DNA of 46,965 nucleotides from Pseudoramibacter faecis. GTDB lineage: Bacteria > Bacillota > Clostridia > Eubacteriales > Eubacteriaceae. Position 1 is the stretch's first letter, and the number at the start of each line of letters is the position of its first letter. The notes beneath the pieces are model-generated. The model saw nothing but the letters and a program-made list of their open reading frames with translations, was not told the DNA's origin and did no database searches. A program made the translations under genes and the position numbers. Below, one piece after another: positions 17,038 to 24,900 of this stretch. The stretch is taken from positions 1 through 46,965 of the forward strand of contig NZ_JAYFFI010000016.1 in the NCBI RefSeq assembly GCF_036289405.1. The letters run 5' to 3'.

Positions 17038-17055
17038 TGTTTTCCTCTTGACTGA

Positions 17056-17253
17056 TTATTCGACTGTGAACACATAATCCGGGCACATCACATAGCACTG
17101 TCCGCATCCGATACAGACTTTTTCATCAATTCTAATAATCTCATAGCCCTTTTTGTTTACTTCTATTAAAGGCTCAATCGCTTTTACCGGGCATACACCA
17201 ACACACAAGCGGCATCCCTTACAGAGATCTGTATCTGCTTTTGCCTTCGCCAT
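17056..17253 (-). CDS. 2-oxoacid:ferredoxin oxidoreductase, delta subunit (2x[4Fe-4S] ferredoxin, KorD-like)
   Basis: 65 residues from the ATG at 17251-17253, chosen for its AAGGAGGAGG site; the frame is open to 17286 but upstream residues are only Arg/Lys-rich. Two CxxCxxCxxxCP clusters (Cys11-14-17-21 and Cys47-50-53-57) bind two [4Fe-4S] centres that carry electrons from the thiamine site to external ferredoxin. The gene order delta-alpha-beta-gamma is that of typical KOR/VOR operons. Confidence 0.92.
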   Translation of the reverse strand: MAKAKADTDLCKGCRLCVGVCPVKAIEPLIEVNKKGYEIIRIDEKVCIGCGQCYVMCPDYVFTVE

Positions 17254-17288
17254 TTGTTTTTTCCTCCTCCTTTTTCGTCCCAGCATCC

Positions 17289-17320
17289 GCGACCTCTCTC
17301 GGAACGCCGGGAGAGGTCGC
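17289..17320. other. hairpin between the racemase-family gene and the ferredoxin gene
   Basis: A perfect 10-bp inverted repeat (GCGACCTCTC at 17289-17298 and its complement at 17311-17320) with a 12-base loop. No T run follows on the minus strand, so it is not a standard terminator for the operon. It may protect or cleave the transcript, changing the ratio of transporter/racemase to oxidoreductase message. Confidence 0.5.
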
Positions 17321-17346
17321 TTTGTTATCCGCGTTTAGCCGTCGCT

Positions 17347-18414
17347 TTATGCCCAAATATCTCCGATGGTAAATCCTTCTTCAAATGGATCCGTCGGATC
17401 AAGCACCAAATTGCCATAGCCATAAATCCAAGACTGACCGGTAATTGTCGGTACCACTGCGGCATAATCACCAATCTTTGTCTTTTCGATCAAATGACCC
17501 TCATAAACAACCCCAAGCAAACCTTCGTGGCGGAATGACTGATTCAGGTCAAGCTCTCCTTTGGCATACATCGCCGCCATTCTTGCGCAGGTTCCTGTTC
17601 CGCACGGGCAGCGGTCCAGCGCTCCGATCCATGTGGAAGGATTATCGAAATCAACCGCGCCACTGGCAACCATCACCGCATTCTGAACATCGGATTTCTC
17701 CGGATGCGCGGATGGCCCGAACAGCTGTGAAATCGTGATGCCTACGCCCGGATAATTCGGGTGAGCAACCGGCAGCTGATCCTGCGCCGCTTTAAGAATT
17801 AGAGAGGACACCCTGGTGATCTCTCTGCCGTTTTCCGGTTTTAACTCTATCCACGGGAACTGGCGCACATCTGCCATTGCATAGAACATACCGCCCCAGG
17901 CCACGTCAACTTTAACCTTTTCGACCCCATGCCCGATATGAGGTACTTCAATCTCTTTGTCTGTATAAACCGCGAAAGCCGGAACGTTTTTAAATGTTAC
18001 CGCCGTTGCTTTTCCATTCTCTACCTTAGCTGTGATGCCGATCAGCCCGGCAGGCGCCTCCAGCGTAAACGTATTGATTCCCTCTTTCGTCGGAAGGATG
18101 CCCGTCTCAATCAGCACCGTTGCCACAGAGATGACGTTACCGCCGGACATCATCGGATATTCCGTTTGCTCCATGATGATGAAGCCGGCATCGGCCTTAG
18201 GGTCCTTCGGCGGAACGAGTATATTGCAGCAAAGCGGCGGATATCCTCTGGGTTCGCGAAGCAGGAATTTACGCAGACCGTCCGATTTCGTGCGCAGATA
18301 CTCTTCCATTTCATAAACCGAATCCCCCGGAATGTGTCCAACGCCACCGGTTACAACTCTCATCGGTTCCCCGTCATGTGTTTCAACGACATTAATCACT
18401 CTTTTAAAACTCAT
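17347..18414 (-). CDS. proline racemase-family enzyme (hydroxyproline epimerase / 3-hydroxyproline dehydratase group), Ser/Cys type
   Basis: 355 residues from the ATG at 18412-18414, which has AGGAGG 7 bases upstream. The family racemises proline, epimerises 4-hydroxyproline or dehydrates trans-3-hydroxyproline with a pair of acid/base residues. Here the first catalytic motif, usually MCGHN, reads MSGGN (Ser90 in place of Cys, Gly92 in place of His). The second, DRCPCGTGTCA, keeps Cys271. Altered pairs such as Cys/Thr are known for dehydratases, so simple proline racemisation is unlikely. The gene lies between a betaine-type transporter (81 bases) and the ferredoxin subunit (93 bases), so the substrate may be a hydroxylated or N-methylated proline. 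That is inference. Confidence 0.85.
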   Translation of the reverse strand: MSFKRVINVVETHDGEPMRVVTGGVGHIPGDSVYEMEEYLRTKSDGLRKFLLREPRGYPPLCCNILVPPKDPKADAGFIIMEQTEYPMMSGGNVISVATVLIETGILPTKEGINTFTLEAPAGLIGITAKVENGKATAVTFKNVPAFAVYTDKEIEVPHIGHGVEKVKVDVAWGGMFYAMADVRQFPWIELKPENGREITRVSSLILKAAQDQLPVAHPNYPGVGITISQLFGPSAHPEKSDVQNAVMVASGAVDFDNPSTWIGALDRCPCGTGTCARMAAMYAKGELDLNQSFRHEGLLGVVYEGHLIEKTKIGDYAAVVPTITGQSWIYGYGNLVLDPTDPFEEGFTIGDIWA

Positions 18415-18495
18415 TATTTGCCTCCTCATTCCATTTAGCTATTTTTATTGAATAAAACCTATAAATATCAGACTAGATACGAAGCCGCCCTGCCG

Positions 18496-20115
18496 CTATC
18501 GGATGCTCATCGATTCATTTTTCTTGATTACCGCTTCCTCTGTTTCTATTTCCTCTTCCGTCATCTCCGCCTCACTTTTTTTCAAACAGCCGCAATTAGG
18601 CAATCTGTAACATCGTTTGGCGTATCTAAATAATACAACCGCGCATAAGATCAGGGCAACGCTTTGCAGCAGTCCCACCAAGGTAAACATCCCTCTTACG
18701 GAATTAATACCTCCCGTGGCAACCAGCGTATAGGCCGTTCCGCCCAGAATACAGCCAACCAAGATCTTTTGCTTCCTCGGTGCTTCATCATCTGCGTTCA
18801 TACCATCAACAGAAAGCGTCGCGGCAACGGATGCCATTGGATCCGCCAGCGTGCAAAAGCTCAGGGTCACCGTGATGAGGAACATGACGATGATCAGTTT
18901 ACTCCCCGGCAAGGTTCCCAAAATCTGAAATACCGTCGCCTGCATACCGGATATGTTAACCGCTTCCCAGATGCTAAGCGTTCCTGATGTCTGCAGGAAT
19001 ATGGTCTGCCCGCCGAAAATACCGATCCACAAAATACAAAAGATTGAAGGAACCAGGATCTGCACCAGCATGAAGGTTCGGATCGTCCTCCCTTTTCCCA
19101 TGCGGGCAAGGAATAAACCAATGACCGGCGCGTATACGATAAAAGACGACCAGTACTGCACGATCCAATCCGCAAACCATTTATCTTTTGGAGCCATGGC
19201 ATTCATCATGGTCGTCATGGTGCCAAAGTTATCCACCATAAATCCGATGGACTCTGATGTGATCTTGGTGATAAACTCTGTATTTCCACAGATGAAGACA
19301 TAAACAAGCAGGAAGATAAAGAAATACATACAGGCGGTGGAAATATATTTTAGTCCCTTGCCGATTCCGGATACACAGGAAAGGACGAAAACGATGGTGA
19401 TGCCTACCGCCGCGATCAGCCAGGTGATGCTTGACTGCGGAATCCCGAACGCCGCTTCCAGGCCGGCACCAATTTGCATCAGCCCGACTCCCATAGAATT
19501 GGATGTCGCCCCCATCAGGCAGAAAATCACAACCGCTGTAATCAGCGTATTCAAATGCTTATTTCTCTTGCCCGTCGCACATTCAAGCAGGGACGCGAAC
19601 GACAGGCTGCGCTTGCGATTAAAACAGATAATGGCAAAGGCCGCTCCACAAATCGCATACATACAGTACTGAACGAAACTCCAGTCCCACATCGCCTGGG
19701 ATACCGCGAAGATCCCCGCTCGTCTGGATCCCGCCGCCGCAATCGCCGCGGGTGTTGTCATATAGTGAAAGATCGGTTCTCCCATTGCCCAAAACAAGAG
19801 CCCGGTCCCAATCCCGGAACAGATCGACATGGCACACCATGCTGGCATACTGTATTCCGGTTTTGCATCCTTGCCTCCAATCACCACGTCGCCATATCTG
19901 CCAATCAAAAATACAACCGCAAGAATAATAAATACCAACGCCAAAATATTGATATAGGCGCCAAAGAAATTGGCCATTCCATACAACAGCCTTGTCATGA
20001 TTGCCCCTACCTGCTCCGTCCAAATAATTCCGACAGCAATAAAACAGAGCAGAATGATAATTGCCGGCCAAAAGGCAATTTTGTTAATTTTTTTCCTCTC
20101 CATATCACTCTCCAT
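18496..20115 (-). CDS. BCCT-family (betaine/carnitine/choline) transporter
   Basis: 539 residues from the ATG at 20113-20115 (site GGAGGAGG). About 12 hydrophobic helices. The BCCT hallmark is the stretch with WIVQYWSSFIVYAPVIGLFL followed by ARMGKGRTIRTFMLVQILVP, close to the family's W-rich helix 8 and the following RGRTIREF loop. In the helix normally rich in tryptophan the sequence is AMWDWSFVQYCMYAICG, a variant. These carriers import trimethylammonium compounds such as glycine betaine, carnitine or proline betaine by Na+/H+ symport or antiport. First gene of the leftward operon, divergent from an AraC-type regulator, suggesting substrate-induced expression. Confidence 0.9.
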   Translation of the reverse strand: MESDMERKKINKIAFWPAIIILLCFIAVGIIWTEQVGAIMTRLLYGMANFFGAYINILALVFIILAVVFLIGRYGDVVIGGKDAKPEYSMPAWCAMSICSGIGTGLLFWAMGEPIFHYMTTPAAIAAAGSRRAGIFAVSQAMWDWSFVQYCMYAICGAAFAIICFNRKRSLSFASLLECATGKRNKHLNTLITAVVIFCLMGATSNSMGVGLMQIGAGLEAAFGIPQSSITWLIAAVGITIVFVLSCVSGIGKGLKYISTACMYFFIFLLVYVFICGNTEFITKITSESIGFMVDNFGTMTTMMNAMAPKDKWFADWIVQYWSSFIVYAPVIGLFLARMGKGRTIRTFMLVQILVPSIFCILWIGIFGGQTIFLQTSGTLSIWEAVNISGMQATVFQILGTLPGSKLIIVMFLITVTLSFCTLADPMASVAATLSVDGMNADDEAPRKQKILVGCILGGTAYTLVATGGINSVRGMFTLVGLLQSVALILCAVVLFRYAKRCYRLPNCGCLKKSEAEMTEEEIETEEAVIKKNESMSIR

Positions 20116-20267
20116 AAATAACCTCCTCCACATTGACCGCTCAACAAATAATTGTTTTTTGATGATTCACCTCCAAACCGCGCTTCCCCTTTCAAAGTTG
20201 ATCAAGACCAATTCTCTTTCTCTGCACGGAGGGCCCTGTGTGCTGTGGACAATTTTTCGCTTGATTT

Positions 20268-20296
20268 TTGTAACCGTTTGTTTATGCTTGTATTAT
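20268..20296 (+). promoter_or_regulatory. promoter of the AraC-type regulator
   Basis: TTGTAA (20268-20273), a 17-base spacer and TATTAT (20291-20296), giving a start about 20 bases before the regulator's ATG. The region 20116-20321 is the shared control region with the transporter operon; no equally clear promoter is visible for the transporter, as expected if it needs the activator. Confidence 0.55.
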
Positions 20297-20321
20297 AGGG
20301 CTATGAAAGGTGGGGAGATAT

Positions 20322-21314
20322 ATGCAAACAGACAAAAATTATAAGGATTTGGCCGGATTTTCCGTTCAAAATAATAAATCGGCCACCAACTATGACAATT
20401 TTGCCAATGAGCAGGAGTTCGGAAAGCTGAGTCATTTAAGCATTAATCCTTCGACTATGGAGGAAACCAGTCAGTTGAATACGGAAAAATTTTCTTATTT
20501 TTCGGATTTGTGCAGACTAGAAGCTTACCCGGATAGCCTATATCCATGGCACTGGCATAGTGCCCTGCAGTTTTTTCGCATCATCCGAGGCGCGCTGGAT
20601 TATTCTGTCCCCGGTGCCATATACCGGTTTGAGAAAAATGATGTGGGCTTTATTAATGCGAATACCGCCCATATGGTCAAGGGCGTTCCCGGCAGCCGCT
20701 GCCTATTTGAAGAGCACCTCTTTCAACCGTCTTTTCTCGGCGGCGTCATCAACACGAACATCATGGACAAATACGTGCGGCCGATCGTAACAAACGGGAA
20801 TTTATATATCTACAAGTTTGAACAGAATTCAGAAGCTTCCAAAAGAGCCGCTACATGCATGCGGGAAGCCTTTGAACTCTACACAACGTGCAAACCCTAT
20901 TTTGAGATCTACATCAGAGAAAAGATTTCCAGATTATGGATAGAATTTTTGGATGCTTCCCAGGATTGTAGGAAAAACATTCAGGAGAAACCTTCGTCTG
21001 ACCGACTTAAAACCATGGTCATCTTTCTCAATGCCCATTTCGGCGAAGAGTTTTCCCTAAAAGAGCTTGCGGATGCCGCCCAGTGCAGCATCCGTGAATG
21101 CAACCGCGTGTTCCAGATACAGATGCACACCACACCGCTTGCCTATTTGCGGCTGATTCGCCTACAACAAGCCTGTAATCTACTGCTCAATACCACAAAA
21201 TCGATCACAGAAATCGGGAAATGCTGTGGTTTTAACAGCAGCAGCTATTTTGGCAAGATATTTCACCAAAAATACGGGATCTCCCCCAGCGGGTTCCGTA
21301 AAAAATACCGTTAA
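20322..21314 (+). CDS. AraC-family transcriptional regulator
   Basis: 330 residues from the ATG at 20322-20324 (site GGTGGGGAG; an in-frame GTG lies 12 bases earlier). The N-terminal half contains a cupin-like ligand domain (PWHWHSALQFFRIIRGALDY). The C-terminal 100 residues carry two helix-turn-helix motifs: FSLKELADAAQCSIRECNRVFQ and SITEIGKCCGFNSSSYFGKIF, then KYGISPSGFRKKY. AraC regulators usually activate a neighbouring operon on binding a small molecule; here the divergent transporter/oxidoreductase operon is the obvious target. Confidence 0.92.
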   Translation: MQTDKNYKDLAGFSVQNNKSATNYDNFANEQEFGKLSHLSINPSTMEETSQLNTEKFSYFSDLCRLEAYPDSLYPWHWHSALQFFRIIRGALDYSVPGAIYRFEKNDVGFINANTAHMVKGVPGSRCLFEEHLFQPSFLGGVINTNIMDKYVRPIVTNGNLYIYKFEQNSEASKRAATCMREAFELYTTCKPYFEIYIREKISRLWIEFLDASQDCRKNIQEKPSSDRLKTMVIFLNAHFGEEFSLKELADAAQCSIRECNRVFQIQMHTTPLAYLRLIRLQQACNLLLNTTKSITEIGKCCGFNSSSYFGKIFHQKYGISPSGFRKKYR

Positions 21315-21385
21315 CCCCAACAGACGCCAGAGAGAATGGCGCGCCTTGGGGCTTGCCTGTTTAGCTATTAACTTTAAGACAAACA

Positions 21386-21414
21386 AAAAAGACGATGCCC
21401 ACGGCATCGCCTTT
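21386..21414. terminator. terminator between the AraC regulator and the small membrane protein gene
   Basis: The stem GATGCC/GGCATC extended by G:C and G:T pairs (about 21391-21411) is followed by TTTTTT on the minus strand and TTTT on the plus strand. It can serve both converging genes. Confidence 0.7.
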
Positions 21415-21431
21415 TCATTACGTTTGATTAT

Positions 21432-21863
21432 TTATTCTGCAGCGTCTTCTTTTGCTTCTGCTTCGATTGCTTCGTTAGCTACTTCATTATCGTCGGCTTT
21501 TTCCGCTTCGTCTGCAGCGTTTTCTTCCACTACTGCTTTCGCGGCTTTAATCGGTTCTGCCGCTGTTTCATCGGCGGCAGGAGCCACGCCCTGTTCCGCT
21601 TTGCCGACCAAATACGCCATCGAAAACGACCCCGCACTAAAAAACAACGACGGCAACGCCACGTTCATAATCGCGGAAATAATTTGCTGCACGACGTAAC
21701 TTCCGGGAATATTCGTTCCCATGGCTTTATACTGGGCGACCGTGGATGCAACGGACTGCACTGAATAAAAAATACCGTAGAAAAAGGCCACGGCGAAAAT
21801 AATACCAAGAATATTCAGCACGATCGGCTTCCAGCTTTTCTTCTTTGCCACTTTTGTTTCCAT
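21432..21863 (-). CDS. small two-helix membrane protein with acidic tail
   Basis: 143 residues. A short Lys-rich N terminus is followed by a first hydrophobic helix (about 14-36) and a second (about 62-85, VVQQIISAIMNVALPSLFFSAG). Residues about 90-143 are a repetitive Ala/Glu/Asp tail (EENAADEAEKADDNE type). A clear AAGGAG site precedes the ATG. I recognise no family. It is single-gene between two terminators, next to the McrB-like gene; a functional link is unproven. Confidence 0.7.
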   Translation of the reverse strand: METKVAKKKSWKPIVLNILGIIFAVAFFYGIFYSVQSVASTVAQYKAMGTNIPGSYVVQQIISAIMNVALPSLFFSAGSFSMAYLVGKAEQGVAPAADETAAEPIKAAKAVVEENAADEAEKADDNEVANEAIEAEAKEDAAE

Positions 21864-21922
21864 ATTTTAAAAAACTCCTTAAATTGATTTTTGATATGCT
21901 CCTAGTCTAAAGCAGAATCCTT

Positions 21923-21968
21923 AAAAAAAGCAATCATCACCCGAAAAAACGCCTCGGGTTATGATTGC
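21923..21968 (-). terminator. strong terminator of the McrB-like gene
   Basis: On the minus strand GCAATCAT and ACCCGA pair with TCGGGT and ATGATTGC around a GGCGTTTTT-type loop, followed by seven T residues. It lies about 20 bases after the stop of the 1586-residue gene. Confidence 0.85.
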
Positions 21969-21989
21969 CTTAAGCTTTGACGCTAAGCG

Positions 21990-24900
21990 TTAAGCCAATT
22001 TCCAATAAGAGGCCTTGTCCGACACGCTCAGCTGAACAGCCATCTCGGCCAGTTTAGTTGCGCTTTTGGGGAAAAGCCCCGATGCCGGATCAAACGGCTC
22101 ATCAATCGCGTCGTCGTCCTGGGTGCCGGCGCAGATCTTAAACAATTCCCGCAGCACCGTTTCGATTTCCGCCGCCGTCCCGGCAATCCGAGGGATCATC
22201 TTCTGGGCAATGGTGTCATCAATGGCGGTTTCCGGCGCCATCAGGCCGTATTCCGCATTGTAATACAAGAAGAAACAGATTTCGTCCCGCACTCGGAATC
22301 CGATTTGGGCATCGGCCCGGCGCAAAATCCCGTTAATCACATTGAGCAGGGTCACCATGTCCGTGATGGTCTTGCGATGATTGACCACCGCCGAGAGGGA
22401 AAAGATATCCCGGCGAAAGCAATCGCTGTTCAAACAGTAGGGCTGGGGCACGGTGGCCGGCGGCGGCACCAGCGACAGATCCTGCTGGCCGAGCTCGATC
22501 ACCGCCGCGCGCTCGATCAGCCGCTTGCTGACGCCGCGGCGCGCTTCTTCATTGCTGACGGTTCCGATGAAAAAGAGATTGTCCGGCAGGGTCAAATCGC
22601 CATAATAGTCCCGGGCCTCGGTGTCGCCACCAAAGGCCTCGGCTCCCAGCAAGGGATCCGTCACCAGGCGGCCGTTTTGCGGCCGCGCGCTGTTCATCAC
22701 CGAGAGCATCTCGGAGAAATATTTTTCGGTGGGCGCCAGGGTCATCTCGTCCAGGCCGATAAAGTAGGGTTTATCCGGATTCTCCGTCGCGGCAGCCACC
22801 ACATCGGTGATGGCCCCGGGCACAAACTTGCCGCCCTCGCCCAACGCGCCGAGCAGCCCGTCGCCGTTCTCCCAACCCGGCCGCACCGGCACAAGCTTAA
22901 AACGGCCGTTGGTCGCGTTCGCCCCCACGGCCTCGGCAAAGAGGCGCACAAAGGCCGCCTTGTCGATGCCGGCCCCGCCGGTGATTAACGCCAGAGATCC
23001 GGCTTTCAATGCGAGGAAGAGATCGGCCACATCGCCCGCATCGCACTGAAAACCGCCGACCGAGATGTAGTGGGTGATCTGCCGCATGAGCCCCGCCATA
23101 TCCAGGGGTGTTTCCTGCATGACTTCATCAGTGCGCAGATCCGCCCGGCTCCGGGGCGCCGGCGCCAGAGCCTTCGCCCGTTTTTCCGCGGCAAGCTGCC
23201 GCCGGCGCTCAGCCTTGAGCATGGCCTTCTGTGCCTTGAGCTGAGCTTGAAGCATCGCCTTTTGCACGGCGATCAGGTCTTCCTTCGTGAGCCCGCTGCC
23301 GCTTGCCACCACCTGCACCGCCGCCTGGGCATAGGGCGTCTGACCGCCGGGCACCGGCCCGGCCGCCGCATTCACCACCGGCTGCCCCGGGACGGCCGCC
23401 TGCGGGGTGCCCGCCATCTGCACTGGGGACTGTATCACACCGGCCTCAGATTCGACAGCCGGCGATGGCCGGGACGCTTCAGGCTGTGCCGCCATTGCCG
23501 GATGAGACTCCGGCGCTTTGACGTCTGGCGCTTCATTCAGGCCGGGCTCTGTCGGCTTTGCGACGGTTTGGGCCTGCTGCACCTGAGCTTCATAATGCGC
23601 CGCGATAGAATGGGTTTCCTCTTCGCTGTCTTTGCCGTTGATCGCCGCCGCCATCACATCGGAAATAACGTGATCGAAGGGATTGGCCGGCACTTCCCCG
23701 TCAGCCGGCAATCCGGATGCCGCCGGCGCCGCGTCTTCCGCTGACACAGGCTGTTCCGCCGATGCTTCATCGCTCGTTTGCGGCACCGCTTCTATTATGT
23801 CGGCTTCTGCCGGCTCGCTCGTTTCAGAAGCCGGTGCCGCACGCACCGTCTCAGATTCCGCCGTCACTTCGAATGTGTCTGCATCGTCGAGCTCGTCCTC
23901 ATCCGCTAAATCTAAATCATCCAAGTCTTCCAGATCGTCGAGCGCATCCAAGTCGCCCAAATCATCGAAATCGATGCCGTCATCATCCAACGCGTCAAGG
24001 GCATCGTCCGGCACGTCTGTTTCTTCTGAATCGTCGGGCGCCTGCACATCCGGCGTCACTTCTTTTTTTGCCGGCGGTTCGGCCGATACTTCCGGCCCGG
24101 GCACCGCTTCGTCCTTCAGCACACAGCGGTGCAGATAGGTGTCGTAGACCGCAAGCATAGCCTCCAAATCGCTTTCCAAAATAGCCTCCGCCGGCACGGC
24201 GCCGTCGTATTCCCGATAGAAAACCACGGCGTCCTTAAACTGCAGATCATCGAAGTCGATGGCGTCGGTGTCAGCGCTAAAGGTTTCCGGATTGATCAAA
24301 CTGCGCAGCTGCGCCACCTGGGGGGCCACTTCGTCGCTGACGGCCATTTCGAAAGCCTTGCAATTCTCATCCGGATCGAGCTGACCGGCCTTGACAATGG
24401 CGTTTTGGATTTGTTTTGTGCCCACGGTCAGCGCGAGATAAAGCTTGCGGCTGTCCTTGCTCAGCAGATATTTCACCGCCACCGCCGTGTTGGGCAAACG
24501 GGCGATTTGCTTGTCGAGGATCTCCACCCAGGGCACTTCGGCCCAGTCCTCCTCGCCGGCAAAGCCCACCACCTTGTAGCGGCGGCTATCGATGATGCCG
24601 AGACCCTCGATGCTGCCGGGGATCTGCTCGGTGATCACATCTTTAAAAGAATAACGGAAATCGCGCTCGAAATAGTCGGCGTAGCCATCGAGCCAGGTGT
24701 TCAGATTTTCCTGAAGACTGGGGCCATCCAGGCGCCCGAAATAATAATCGATTTTCTCGCCGAGCAGGGCAGCCATCGTATTCTTGTCGTCCATCGACAG
24801 CTCATCCATCAGGTCGCGGTCCATCGCAAAGTAAAAATGCTCGCCCTCCTGGCTGGTCTGAATAAACCCGTCCGCCGCATAGGTCTGATAGGGGCCGTCC

